Below, piece by piece: positions 1 to 8,874 of a DNA stretch of 64,000 bases. Numbering within the stretch: the first letter of the stretch is position 1; every line of letters begins with the position of its first letter. The translations under genes were made by a program, and so were the position numbers. The notes below the pieces were generated by a model, which was given only the letters and a program-made list of their open reading frames with translations, was not told where the DNA came from and searched no databases. Location: positions 1-64,000 of the forward strand of contig NZ_WMLB01000047.1 in assembly GCF_009709675.1 (NCBI RefSeq), given 5' to 3'. This DNA comes from Agromyces bracchium. Its GTDB lineage: Bacteria; Actinomycetota; Actinomycetes; Actinomycetales; Microbacteriaceae.

Positions 1-63
1 GTCGGCTCGTCGGCTCGTCGGCTCGTCGGCTCGTCGGCTCGTCGGCTCGTCGGCTCGTCGGCT
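1..63. repeat. 8-bp tandem repeat at window edge
   Basis: Seven perfect copies of GTCGGCTC plus a partial eighth begin at base 1, so the array may extend left of the window. The 8-bp unit is not a multiple of three, so copy-number change would shift any reading frame crossing it. Nothing else is evident up to the first gene at 288. Confidence 0.9.
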
Positions 64-287
64 GCGCGATCATCCGCGATCGAACGCACCCTCGAGCACG
101 CCACCGCCCCCACATGCACGCCACCGCCCCCCACAACCCGCGCACTCCGACGGCACGATCATCCCGCTCCAGGCCCCGTCGTGGCGACACCGACTCGTCC
201 TCCACAGCCCTCGACGGGCTCGATCTCTCCACAGGAAAATGCCCGGTCTGAGGCGCAATCCACGACACTTCGAATGTCGGAGGGTGC

Positions 288-1691
288 GTGCAGGATCGAA
301 GTGTGGACGAACCCCTGGCGACGCTCGAGCGCGAGCTCGGTGCCCTGCGCGACGCCTGGAGTCAGGCGATGCCGGCGTTCGGGTCCATCCCGGGCAACGC
401 GCAGGGCGAACTCGAGCAGATGGGCGACCCCGGGCTCGTCCGGGTCACCGATGGGCTGGCCTCGCTGCGTCGCGGGGTCGATGCGCTGCTCGCGCGCGCC
501 GCCGCAGAGGTCGCCCGGCGATCCGGGCCGGAGTTCGGCGAACTCGGCCTGGCGAAGGCGCAGGGCTTCCACAATGCGGGTCGACTCGTCGCCGCTTCGA
601 CCGGGGCGTCCCGCAGCGATGCCGCCCGGCTCATCGCCGTCGGTTCGGCGACCCGCACCCGTGAATCCTTCGTCGGCGAGCGGATGCCGCCGCGGCGGCC
701 GCACGTCGCAAGCGCCCTCGCTCGCTCTGCGATCAGTCTCGAGGCCGCGTCCGCGATCACGACGATGCTCGACCGCGTGGCGCTACGCGCCGATGCCGGA
801 ATGGTCGAGGTGGCCGAAGCGGCCCTCACCGACCTCGCCGAGCGTGCGCCGCTCGAGCTGTTGGTGCGCGGCATCCGCGAGGCCGAGGCCCGACTCGACG
901 CCGACGGGGTGGAACCGCGCGAAGAGCAGCTGCGCGAAGAACGTTCGCTCACGCTGCGCGAAGACCGCCACGGCGTCGTGCACCTGCACGCCAGGCTCGA
1001 CCCCGAGACGGCGGCACCCGTGAAGGCGGCCGTCGAGGCACTCGTCGGCGACGCGCTCCGGCGACGCGACCCTCTGCCCGGCGAACCGCGCCCCGTCGTC
1101 GACGACCGCCGGTCGATTCCGCAGATGCAGGCCGACGCGCTCGCGGCGATCGCACGTCACGCGCTCGGCTGCGAGACGACCCTGACGCCGCTCGCGAAGA
1201 CCACCGTCGTCGTGCGCGTCGATCTCGACACGCTCGTCGCCGGTCTCGGTGATGCCCGCATCGACGGACTCGACCAGCCGATCTCCGCGGCCACCGCCCG
1301 GCGGCTCGCCGCCGACGCCGAACTGATCCCCGCGGTGCTCGGCGGTCCGAGCCTGCCCCTCGACCTCGGCCGCGCCGCCCGCCTCTTCACCCGTGCCCAG
1401 CGGCTCGCACTCGGCGAGCGCGACGGCGGTTGCGCGTGCTGCGGGCAGAACGTCGGCTACGTCGAAGCGCACCACATCCGCTGGTGGGAGCGGGATACCG
1501 GCCCGACGGACCTCGCGAACGGAGTGCTCCTCTGCAGCTTCTGCCACCACCTGATCCACCGTGAAGGGTGGGAGATCCGCGCGGAATCCGGTGCGATCTG
1601 GTTCATCCCTCCAGCGCACGTCGATCCCGACCGCGTGCCACGGCTCGGAGGGCGGGCGCGATTCGAAGTGCAGATGACGGATGCCGCCTGA
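288..1691 (+). CDS. DUF222 / HNH endonuclease domain protein
   Basis: 467 residues from a GTG start. The N-terminal two thirds is the helical DUF222 region common in actinobacteria. The C-terminus carries an HNH nuclease module: a CACCG zinc knuckle, EAHHIRWW with the catalytic-type histidines, a downstream Asn (LANGVLLC), then CSFCHHLIH. All expected metal-ligand and catalytic positions appear present, so the nuclease fold looks intact. This family is multi-copy in many Microbacteriaceae and has been linked to mobile DNA, but its biological role is not established. It is a single gene convergent with the EF-G-like gene. The family assignment is firm; activity is inferred. Confidence 0.9.
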   Translation: MQDRSVDEPLATLERELGALRDAWSQAMPAFGSIPGNAQGELEQMGDPGLVRVTDGLASLRRGVDALLARAAAEVARRSGPEFGELGLAKAQGFHNAGRLVAASTGASRSDAARLIAVGSATRTRESFVGERMPPRRPHVASALARSAISLEAASAITTMLDRVALRADAGMVEVAEAALTDLAERAPLELLVRGIREAEARLDADGVEPREEQLREERSLTLREDRHGVVHLHARLDPETAAPVKAAVEALVGDALRRRDPLPGEPRPVVDDRRSIPQMQADALAAIARHALGCETTLTPLAKTTVVVRVDLDTLVAGLGDARIDGLDQPISAATARRLAADAELIPAVLGGPSLPLDLGRAARLFTRAQRLALGERDGGCACCGQNVGYVEAHHIRWWERDTGPTDLANGVLLCSFCHHLIHREGWEIRAESGAIWFIPPAHVDPDRVPRLGGRARFEVQMTDAA

Positions 1692-1728
1692 GCGGGAACT
1701 CGAGCGAGCGTGCGCGAGCGACCCACGC

Positions 1729-3789
1729 TCACGCACGCGCCGCGCTCGGCGCCTTCGCGTAGTGGTCGGGTGTGATCGTGAGCTCCGCCTGGCCTGCCGT
1801 GATCGAGCGCAGGTCGAGCACGTACCGCGTGAGCTCGGCCTCGGGCACGTGCGCCACCACCCGAGCCCGCCCGTCGCTCGCGGCCTCGGTCGCGCTCACG
1901 CGACCGCGACGGCCCGACAGGTCCGTGAGCACCGCGCCCTGCAGGTCGTTCGGCACCGTCACGGTCACACTCGACACGGGCTCGAGCAGCACCGTCCCGG
2001 CTTCGGCGAGCGCCGCCTTCACGCCGATCGACGCCGCCGTGCGGAACGCCATGTCCGACGAGTCGACCGAGTGCGTCTTGCCGTCCGTGAGTTCCACACG
2101 CACGTCGACGACGGGGTGGCCCTGCGGCCCGCCCGACGCGAGCGCATCGCGCGCACCCTTCTCGACGGCCGTGATGTACTGGCGCGGCACCGCACCACCC
2201 GTGACCGAGTCGACGAACTCGAACCCGTCCCCCGGTCGCAGCGGCGACACCGTGAGCTGCACGACCGCGAACTGCCCGTGCCCGCCCGACTGCTTCTTGA
2301 GCTTGCCCTCGACCGACGCCGTGCCCGCGATCGTCTCGCGGTACGCCACCGGTGCCGGCCGGGTCTCGACCTTGACGCCGAAGATCCGGGCGAGGCGCTC
2401 GACCGCGACCGCCACGTGCGTGTCGCCGAGACCTCGCAGCACCGTGTGCTCCCCCGCCCGGTCGACCACGAGCGTCGGGTCCTCGGCGGTCAGTCGCGCG
2501 AGCGCCACCGGCAGCTTCTCGTCGTCCGACTGCGACGCGGGCTCGAGCGAGACCGCGTACACGGGCGGACGAGGCGGCGTGGCCGCCGGCCGGGCGGTGC
2601 CCGACGCTCGCGACCACAGCAGCGAACCCGACGGCGATCCGGTGAGCTTCGCGACCGCCCCGACCTCGCCTGCGGCGAGCGTCCCCGCGGTCACGTGCTC
2701 GGCCCCGCGCAGCCGGAACAGCCCGTGGATCCGCTCGTCGACGCCGGTCGTCGCGTTCCGCAGCTTGTCGCCGGTCCGCAGCGTGCCCGAGAGCACCTTG
2801 AGCATCGACACCTGGCCGACGAACGGGTCGGCGACCGTGCGGAAGACGTGCACGAGCGTGTCGCCGTCCTCGTTCGGCGCGACCTTCAGCTCCGACCCGC
2901 CCGACCCCTCGCCGACGAGGATGCGCCCGTCGCGTTCGGTCGCGGCGGGCGTGAGTTCGCAGACGAGGTCCGCGACCCGGTCGACGCCCGTGGCGTTCAC
3001 CCCCGAGCAGACCAGCACCGGCACGGCCTCGCCGGCCGCGACCTCACGCGCGAACGTCCGCTCGAGCTCCGCCACCGACGGCTCGTCGCCCTCGAGGTAC
3101 GCCTCGAGCTGCGCGTCGTCGTGCGAGACGATGTCCTCCGTCACCTCGACGTGCATCGCGTGCTCCTCGGCCTCCGCCTCGGGCGGCAAGGGCTCGTCGT
3201 GATGGGTCCCGTCGCCGTCGTAGACGTGCGCCTCCTCGCTCAGCACGTCGGCGATCGCCCGGAACGCCGCCTCCTCGCCGATGGGCAGCTCGAGCGCCCA
3301 CAGGTGCTCGCCGAACTCGGCGCGCAACTCCGTGAGCACGCGCCGGAAGTCGGCCCGCGCCTTGTCCTCCTGGGTGACCACGACGACGCACGGCACGCCC
3401 GCAGCAGCGGCGGCATCCCACGCCGAGCGGGTCCCCGCGACGACGCCGTCCACCGCGCTGACCGTGATGAGCGCGACATCCGCCACCGACAGCGCCGCAT
3501 CGACGGCGCCCACGAAGTCCGGATGTCCCGGGGTGTCGGCCAGGGTCAGGGTGTACGCCGTGCCGTCGGGCCCGGTCCAGTCGAGGTGGGCGAGCGAGAG
3601 CCCGAGGCTCGTGTGCCGGGCGATCTCCTCGGGCTCGTGGTCGCAGACGGTGTTCCCCTGCTCGACGGATCCCGTCCGCGGGATCGCGCCGGCGCGATGC
3701 AGGAGCGCCTCCGCGAGTGTGGTCTTCCCCGAGCCCGAAGCGCCCACGAGGGCGACGGTCCGGTGGGTCTGGGGCGATGCCGAGTTCAT
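1729..3789 (-). CDS. Elongation factor G-like protein (EF-G2 type)
   Basis: 686 residues with EF-G architecture. The G1 loop GASGSGKTTL is near residues 16-25 and the G3 motif DTPGH follows, then domain II, and domains III-V with the usual order and length. The G4 element reads TQEDK rather than canonical NKxD, so the guanine-specificity Asn is missing, as in divergent actinobacterial FusA2 paralogues. I chose the start at 3789 because GGGAGG lies just upstream; an in-frame ATG at 3825 lacks such a site. It is probably a ribosome-associated or regulatory paralogue rather than the housekeeping translocase, because there is no rpsL/rpsG/tuf context. Confidence 0.88.
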   Translation of the reverse strand: MNSASPQTHRTVALVGASGSGKTTLAEALLHRAGAIPRTGSVEQGNTVCDHEPEEIARHTSLGLSLAHLDWTGPDGTAYTLTLADTPGHPDFVGAVDAALSVADVALITVSAVDGVVAGTRSAWDAAAAAGVPCVVVVTQEDKARADFRRVLTELRAEFGEHLWALELPIGEEAAFRAIADVLSEEAHVYDGDGTHHDEPLPPEAEAEEHAMHVEVTEDIVSHDDAQLEAYLEGDEPSVAELERTFAREVAAGEAVPVLVCSGVNATGVDRVADLVCELTPAATERDGRILVGEGSGGSELKVAPNEDGDTLVHVFRTVADPFVGQVSMLKVLSGTLRTGDKLRNATTGVDERIHGLFRLRGAEHVTAGTLAAGEVGAVAKLTGSPSGSLLWSRASGTARPAATPPRPPVYAVSLEPASQSDDEKLPVALARLTAEDPTLVVDRAGEHTVLRGLGDTHVAVAVERLARIFGVKVETRPAPVAYRETIAGTASVEGKLKKQSGGHGQFAVVQLTVSPLRPGDGFEFVDSVTGGAVPRQYITAVEKGARDALASGGPQGHPVVDVRVELTDGKTHSVDSSDMAFRTAASIGVKAALAEAGTVLLEPVSSVTVTVPNDLQGAVLTDLSGRRGRVSATEAASDGRARVVAHVPEAELTRYVLDLRSITAGQAELTITPDHYAKAPSAARA

Positions 3790-4011
3790 GGGGCCTCCCG
3801 CGCCGGTGCGGTTCCGTTCGTCCATCGTCGCGCGCGAAGGGCGTCAGGTCCAGAGGCCCGAGGTCCCGATCTGCGCCGAATGTCCCGATGCGGTCGCCAG
3901 CGGGCCCGAAGTGCCGCGTTCCGGTCCGCTCCGGATGGCTCGGGCCCGGCCGCGCGGATGCCGCCGCATCCTCCCGATCGGCGACGAGTGCGCCGGACGA
4001 TCCTCCGTTCG

Positions 4012-4881
4012 TCAGCCGACGGCGGCCCGCCGCTCGGCGACGAGCGCACGCGTCGCGGGCGCGATGCGCGCCCCGAGCTCCTCGATCAGCGTCTCGTCGT
4101 CGCCGACGACGATGAACGTGTCGACGCCGTGTCGAGTCGCCAGCTCGGCGAGCCGCTCCGGGTCGGCGTCGCGCGGCCCGACGTTGAGCAGGCGACGGAT
4201 GCTCCGGGGCTCGCGCCCGGCGCCGACCGCCGCCGCGTCGATGATCGCGTGCCCGGCGTCGAGCGAGTCCGTTCCGTGCTCGAGCCGACCGAATGAGGGC
4301 AGCCAGCCGTCGGCGGCGGTCCCGATCAGTCGCAGTCCCCTGGGCTTCAGCACCCCGAGCCAGATCGGCATCGGCCGCTGCACGGGCGCCGGCCCCCGCT
4401 TGGCGCCGCGGATCGGGTAGTGCTCGTTGTGCAGGAAGACGCCGCCCGAGGCATCCGTGTCCTGCAGCTCGCGGATGACGGTGATGGCCTCGCCGAGGGC
4501 CCCCACCTGCTCGGCGGGCGTGCGGCTCGGCGCGCCCATCGCGACCGCGGCCGGCGCGAACCCGCCCGCGCCCAGGCCGAGTGCGACGCGCCCGCCCGTG
4601 AGCAGGTCGAGGGATGCCGCAGCGCGTGCGAGCACGGCCGGCGGACGCAGCAGCAGGTTGTGCACGTTCGCCGAGATGCGGATGCGGCTGGTCCGGGCCC
4701 CGACCCAGCTCATGAGCGTCCACGTGTCGAGGAACCGCGGCTGGTACGGGTGGTCCTGGAAGGTGACGAGCTCGAGCCCGGCGCGCTCGCTCGCGAGCGC
4801 GAGCTCGACGGTGTGCTCGGGGTCGAGCGCCGACGGCGTGATGAAGGTTCCGAATTCGATCGGGCGGCCGTAGTCGGGCAT
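4012..4881 (-). CDS. LLM-class (luciferase-like) oxidoreductase
   Basis: 289 residues with the luciferase-like TIM barrel: the N-terminal strand IEFGTFITPS, then TFQDHPYQPRFLDTW, the ISANVHNLLLRPP strand and the ALGLGAGG glycine loop. Families with this layout use F420 or FMN for hydride transfer. The window holds an F420 gene set, so F420 is plausible, but the substrate is unknown. The gene lies 9 bp downstream of the phosphoribosyltransferase and is probably co-transcribed. The start ATG at 4881 gives a full-length barrel. Confidence 0.82.
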   Translation of the reverse strand: MPDYGRPIEFGTFITPSALDPEHTVELALASERAGLELVTFQDHPYQPRFLDTWTLMSWVGARTSRIRISANVHNLLLRPPAVLARAAASLDLLTGGRVALGLGAGGFAPAAVAMGAPSRTPAEQVGALGEAITVIRELQDTDASGGVFLHNEHYPIRGAKRGPAPVQRPMPIWLGVLKPRGLRLIGTAADGWLPSFGRLEHGTDSLDAGHAIIDAAAVGAGREPRSIRRLLNVGPRDADPERLAELATRHGVDTFIVVGDDETLIEELGARIAPATRALVAERRAAVG

Positions 4882-4890
4882 GCGGCCACG

Positions 4891-5538
4891 CTACGCGAGA
4901 CCCGACCTCCGTGCGCGTGCCGCCTCGAGCAGCGCGAGGACCTCCTCGTCGCTCGTCTGGCGGAAGTCGGCGTACGCCTGACCGACCGCCATGAACCAGT
5001 CCGGGACCTCGACCGCCACGACGGCATCGGCCGACGGCACGCGGGACGAGGCATCCTTCGGCGCCACCGGCACCGCGAGCACCACGCGGCGGGCGCCGCG
5101 GGCGCGCGCGACTTCGCACGCCGCCTCGGCGGTCGCGCCCGTCGCGAGGCCGTCGTCGACGACGAGCGCCGTGCGGCCGGCGAGAGGCTCGGGCGCGTGT
5201 CCGCCGCGCAACTGCGCGACGCGGCGGTCGAGGGTCTGCTGCTCCTGACGCTCGACGTCGGCGAACCGCCGATCCGAGACGTGCGCGCGGCGCACGATGG
5301 CGTCGTCGACGACGCGAACGCCCCCCTCGCCGATCGCGCCCATCGCGACCTCGGACTGCCCGGGGATGCCGAGCTTGCGCACGACGATCACGTCGAGGGG
5401 AGCGCCGAGCCCCTCCGCGACGGCGGCCGCGACCGGCACGCCCCCGCGCGGGAGCCCCAGGACGACGACGTCCTCGTCACGGAAGGCCTCGAGCCGTTCC
5501 AGCAGTGCGGATGCCGCGTCGGCGCGGTCACGGAACAT
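4891..5538 (-). CDS. Phosphoribosyltransferase domain protein
   Basis: 215 residues. It contains the type I PRTase core: the LPRGGVPVA start region, a KLGIPGQSEVAMGAIGEGG segment, and the PRPP-binding loop around TALVVDDGLATGATAEAA. It resembles stand-alone PRT proteins of actinobacteria that are often annotated as predicted phosphoribosyltransferases, whose base substrate is unknown. The in-frame extension upstream of 5538 is Arg/Pro-rich and not family-like, so I start at ATG 5538 (MFRDRADAAS). It precedes the LLM oxidoreductase on the same strand. Confidence 0.82.
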   Translation of the reverse strand: MFRDRADAASALLERLEAFRDEDVVVLGLPRGGVPVAAAVAEGLGAPLDVIVVRKLGIPGQSEVAMGAIGEGGVRVVDDAIVRRAHVSDRRFADVERQEQQTLDRRVAQLRGGHAPEPLAGRTALVVDDGLATGATAEAACEVARARGARRVVLAVPVAPKDASSRVPSADAVVAVEVPDWFMAVGQAYADFRQTSDEEVLALLEAARARRSGLA

Positions 5539-5584
5539 GCCTCCAGCATGCGCGCGGGGCGTCGACGTTGCGGGGTACTTGGTC

Positions 5585-5615
5585 CCCGCGACACCGGATC
5601 GCGCGGTGTCGCGGG
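5585..5615. promoter_or_regulatory. 12-bp perfect inverted repeat between divergent genes
   Basis: CCCGCGACACCG and CGGTGTCGCGGG flank a 7-base loop in the 311-bp gap between the divergently transcribed phosphoribosyltransferase (start 5538) and alcohol dehydrogenase (start 5850). There is no trailing T-run and both neighbours start here, so an operator or leader hairpin is more likely than a terminator. The rest of the gap (5539-5849) shows no convincing gene. Confidence 0.5.
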
Positions 5616-5849
5616 ACGCACAGCCGCCGGACGGCGCGGCGGCGCAGTTCCGCCGGATGCCGCCGCGTCGCGGCGAGCAGGGCGCCGGAGCGACGCGGCC
5701 GACACGAGCGCGGGTCGGTCGGGAGGCGCCGCGGGGTGACCTTCGTCCTCCGCGCGCCGGGGCATCCGTCGCACGCTGGCTTTCGAGGCGACCGGCGCGA
5801 TCGACCGGGCGGAACCCGGGTGGCGCGACCTGACGGAGCGGGGGCCGAG

Positions 5850-6839
5850 ATGGATGCCTGGACGACGCGCGGCGACGGACGCCTGACCGCCGACGCACTG
5901 CCCGACCCCGAGCCGGCCGCCGACGAGCTCGTCGTCGAGGTCGCCGCGTGCGGGGTGTGCCGCACCGACCTGCACGTGGTCGACGGCGAGCTCGATCCGC
6001 ATCGCAGTCCCGTCGTGCCCGGTCACCAAGTGGTCGGCCGCGTCGTCGCGACCGGCGGCGGGGTCCGTCGCACCGCGGTCGGCGACCTCGTCGGCATCGC
6101 GTGGATCCGCTCCACGTGCGGCACGTGCCGCTGGTGCCGGTCGGGGCGCGAGAACCTGTGCCCCGACGCGCGCTTCACCGGCTGGGACGCCGACGGCGGC
6201 TATGCGCGCTTCGCCACCGTGACGGAGGCGTTCGCCTACGGCCTGCCGAACGACGCCGACCCGGTCGCCGTCGCACCACTGCTCTGCGCGGGGATCATCG
6301 GCTACCGCGCGCTCGGCCGCGCGAACCTCCCGCCGGGCGGCCGGCTCGGCCTCTACGGCTTCGGCTCGAGCGCGCACCTGACGGCGCGGCTCGCGATGGC
6401 CGCGGGTGCGAGCGTCGTCGCGATGACGCGCGGCGAGGCGAACCAGCGACTCGCCCGCGAGCTCGGCCTCGACTTCGTCGGCGGCGAGCGCGACGCCCCG
6501 CCCGAACCGCTCGACGCGGCGATCGTCTTCGCACCGGCGGGCGACCTCGTGCCCGTCGCCCTTGAGGCGACCATCCGCGGCGGCACCGTCGTGCTGGCCG
6601 GCATCCACATGACCGATGTGCCGGCCATGACCTATGCCGACCACCTCTTCCTCGAACGCGACCTGCGCACCGTGACGGCGAACACGCGGGCCGACGGCGA
6701 CGAGTTCCTGCGGCTCGCGCTACGCCTCGGCATCGCGCCGACCGCGACGCCGTACCCCTTCGAGCGAGCGGATGCCGCGGTCGACGACCTCCGATCGGGC
6801 CGCGCGTCGGGCTCGCTCGTGCTCGTGCGCGATGCCTGA
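5850..6839 (+). CDS. Zinc-binding alcohol dehydrogenase family protein
   Basis: 329 residues, medium-chain dehydrogenase. The catalytic-zinc motif is CGVCRTDLHVVDGEL with GHQVVG. The structural zinc lobe has four cysteines (CGTCRWCRSGRENLC). The NAD(P) region is a divergent Rossmann loop, YGFGSSAHL. Closest in style to the AdhA-type alcohol dehydrogenases of actinobacteria. I place the start at ATG 5850 (MDAW) because a GGAG lies about 12 bases upstream and the longer frame is Arg-rich. A strong hairpin follows about 95 bases after the stop. Confidence 0.86.
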   Translation: MDAWTTRGDGRLTADALPDPEPAADELVVEVAACGVCRTDLHVVDGELDPHRSPVVPGHQVVGRVVATGGGVRRTAVGDLVGIAWIRSTCGTCRWCRSGRENLCPDARFTGWDADGGYARFATVTEAFAYGLPNDADPVAVAPLLCAGIIGYRALGRANLPPGGRLGLYGFGSSAHLTARLAMAAGASVVAMTRGEANQRLARELGLDFVGGERDAPPEPLDAAIVFAPAGDLVPVALEATIRGGTVVLAGIHMTDVPAMTYADHLFLERDLRTVTANTRADGDEFLRLALRLGIAPTATPYPFERADAAVDDLRSGRASGSLVLVRDA

Positions 6840-6934
6840 TCCGACCGACCCGATGCGACCCGATGCGACCTGCGCCGCCCGCGCGCCCGGCGTGGCTCTC
6901 GATTCCAGGCCCTCCGGCGCATGAGATTTCAGGA

Positions 6935-6958
6935 GATGGGCGCCCTCGGGCGCCCATC
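6935..6958 (+). terminator. Hairpin terminator after alcohol dehydrogenase
   Basis: GATGGGCGCCC and GGGCGCCCATC form a perfect 11-bp stem around a two-base centre, about 95 bases after the dehydrogenase stop and before cofD. There is no T-run, which is usual in high-GC actinobacteria. Confidence 0.65.
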
Positions 6959-6999
6959 GACCGGATTCTCATTCGCCAGTCGCAGCGCAGCCCCCTCAC

Positions 7000-7030
7000 T
7001 GCTTGCTTGCCTGCCTGCCTGCTGCTTGCC
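7000..7030. repeat. Tetranucleotide-like simple repeat upstream of cofD
   Basis: Near-perfect TGCT/TGCC four-base repeats run for about 31 bases and end about 48 bases before the cofD start codon. The tract sits where a promoter or 5' leader would lie, so slippage there could alter expression. Confidence 0.7.
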
Positions 7031-7077
7031 GGGCAGCATCCGGGCGGCACGCGCTCACGCGGCGCTAGCGTGGAACG

Positions 7078-8139
7078 GTGAAGATCACGGTGCTCGCGGG
7101 CGGAGTCGGGGGCGCGCGGTTCGCGCGCGGCGTGCGCGAGGAGTGCGCCAGGCGGTGGCCGACTGCGCCCAGCGCCGACCCTGCCGCCGACGGCACCCCG
7201 GCGAGCGCCGCCGGCGTCACCGTCGTCGTGAACACCGGTGACGACCTCTGGCTGTCGGGCGTTCGCCTCATGCCCGACTTCGACTCGCTCCTCTACGCGC
7301 TCGCGGGCGTCAACGACACCGAGCGCGGCTGGGGTCGCGCCGGCGAGTCCGAACGCGTCGCGGCCGAGCTCCGCGAGTGGGGCGTCGGCTGGCCGTGGTT
7401 CACGCTCGGCGACCTCGACCTCGGCACGCACCTCGCGCGCACGTCGTGGCTGCGCGACCGGATCGCCCCGTCCGGCGTCGCCGAGCGCCTCCAGCGCCGG
7501 TGGCGGCTCGGCGTGCGACTGATCCCCGCGACCGACACCGAGGTCGACACGCACGTCCGCATCGACCCCGCGCACCCCGACGCCGCGGGCCGCGACGAGC
7601 TGCACTTCCAGGAGTGGTGGACCCGCTACCGCGCCTCGATCCCCGCGCTCGGCTTCGAGCAGCGCAACCTCGCCGATGCGCGGCCCGCACCCGGCGTCGA
7701 GGCCGCGATCGCCGACGCCGACGTGGTGCTCCTCGCCCCCTCGAACCCCGTCGTGTCGATCGGCACGATCCTCGCGATCCCCGGCATCCGCGCGGCGCTC
7801 TCCGCGACCGCGGCGCCCGTCGTCGGCGTCTCCCCGATCATCGGCGGCCGGGTCGTGCGCGGAATGGCCGACTCGTGCCTCTCGGCCATCGGCGTCGAGA
7901 CGGATGCCGCGGCCGTCGCGCGCCACTACGGCGCCCGTTCGGCGGGCGGCGTGCTCGACGGCTGGCTCGTCGACGAGACGGATGCCGCGGCCGTGCCCGG
8001 TCTCGTCGACGACGGGTTCGCCGCGGCATCCGCCCCGCTCTGGATGCACGACCTCGACACCTCGGCCGCGCTCGCGGGCGCGGCGCTCGACCTCGCGGCG
8101 AACGCCGCGGCCGGCACCGCACCCGCGCGGCGCGACTGA
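7078..8139 (+). CDS. cofD: 2-phospho-L-lactate transferase (CofD/FbiA)
   Basis: 353 residues from a GTG start. CofD transfers the phospholactyl (or phosphoenolpyruvyl) moiety from the guanylylated intermediate to the deazaflavin Fo, giving F420-0 or its dehydro form. Family signatures are the N-terminal VLAGGVGGARF, NTGDDLWLSG, MPDFDSLLYALAG, and VLLAPSNPVVSIGTIL with VVGVSPIIGG. The length is close to characterised CofD/FbiA. In many actinobacteria it sits beside cofE; here cofE and cofC are about 26 kb away. It is convergent with a secreted-protein gene. Confidence 0.93.
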   Translation: MKITVLAGGVGGARFARGVREECARRWPTAPSADPAADGTPASAAGVTVVVNTGDDLWLSGVRLMPDFDSLLYALAGVNDTERGWGRAGESERVAAELREWGVGWPWFTLGDLDLGTHLARTSWLRDRIAPSGVAERLQRRWRLGVRLIPATDTEVDTHVRIDPAHPDAAGRDELHFQEWWTRYRASIPALGFEQRNLADARPAPGVEAAIADADVVLLAPSNPVVSIGTILAIPGIRAALSATAAPVVGVSPIIGGRVVRGMADSCLSAIGVETDAAAVARHYGARSAGGVLDGWLVDETDAAAVPGLVDDGFAAASAPLWMHDLDTSAALAGAALDLAANAAAGTAPARRD

Positions 8140-8140
8140 A

Positions 8141-8181
8141 TCGGTCGGCCGCCGTCGGTCGGCCGCCGTCGGTCGCCGCCG
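8141..8181. repeat. 14-bp direct repeat between convergent genes
   Basis: TCGGTCGGCCGCCG occurs twice perfectly, then once with a one-base deletion, in the 42-bp gap between the convergent cofD and secreted-protein stops. The sequence is partly self-complementary (CGGCCG) and may act in termination. Confidence 0.6.
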
Positions 8182-8655
8182 TCAGCCGCCGTTCCGCGGC
8201 AGCGGGATCACCGGGCACTCGAAGTACCGGAGCACCCCGCCGATCGCGAGGTCGCCCGCGGCGGCCGCCGCCCAGAGCTCCTCGTCGGAGTCGAGGACGC
8301 CGTCGTCGTCGAGGTCGCCCGAGGCGAGCGCGGCGCCGTAGCCGTTCGGCAGCAGGACTTCGGTGACGACCCAGCGACCGCCCCGGTACCCGGGGTCGCC
8401 CGGTGCGGCCGTGGCGACGTTCGCCTGCGTGTCCTCCGGGAAGGCGTAGATCGGCTGGAACGACGACGCGGGCGCGCCCGTGCCCGAGAAGTCGGTCGTC
8501 GTGCCGACCGTGCGGTACTGCTCGCCGTCGACCCAGAACGCGGGCCCGGAGACGCCGGCGGCGTTCGCGGCCGGTGCTCCCGCCAGGACCCCGCCGACGG
8601 CGAGCGCGGCAGCGGCGACGGTTCCGAGGAGCGGGCGGATTCGGGTGGTGTGCAT
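8182..8655 (-). CDS. Secreted protein of unknown function
   Basis: 157 residues. A Sec signal peptide is clear: positive MHTTRIRP, a hydrophobic alanine/valine core and an APAANAAG cleavage region near residue 32. The mature part is about 125 residues and contains an acidic SGDLDDDGVLDSDEELW stretch resembling a calcium-binding DxDxDG (dockerin/EF-hand-like) loop. I chose the start at 8655 because AAGGGGAA precedes it; the longer frame has no signal peptide at its start. I do not recognise the family. Convergent with cofD. Confidence 0.72.
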   Translation of the reverse strand: MHTTRIRPLLGTVAAAALAVGGVLAGAPAANAAGVSGPAFWVDGEQYRTVGTTTDFSGTGAPASSFQPIYAFPEDTQANVATAAPGDPGYRGGRWVVTEVLLPNGYGAALASGDLDDDGVLDSDEELWAAAAAGDLAIGGVLRYFECPVIPLPRNGG

Positions 8656-8815
8656 GAGGTTCCCCTTCCGTTCGGCCGCCGGTTCCGACGGCCCTCCAGC
8701 AGTCAATGCCGGAGCCGCGCGCGCGGCGACGGGGCAGCGCTGACGGTGCGCTTACCGTCCGCTTACGTGGGGATTACGCAGGGCGCGCAGGCCGGCGGCG
8801 ACCCCGTCCCGGTGC

Positions 8816-8845
8816 GCGGCGCGGCGCGGCGCGGCGCGGCGCGGC
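8816..8845. repeat. Pentanucleotide repeat (GCGGC)6
   Basis: Six perfect GCGGC units lie just downstream of the ligA-like stop at 8875, between the 3' end of that minus-strand operon and the start of the secreted-protein gene. The array is outside coding sequence. Confidence 0.8.
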
Positions 8846-8874
8846 GACGGAATCGCGACCTGGGCGACCGACGC

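Noticed and set aside
1681-4296. Long plus-strand frame over the EF-G-like gene
   Set aside because: Arg/His-rich shadow of the minus-strand EF-G-like gene; no family resemblance.
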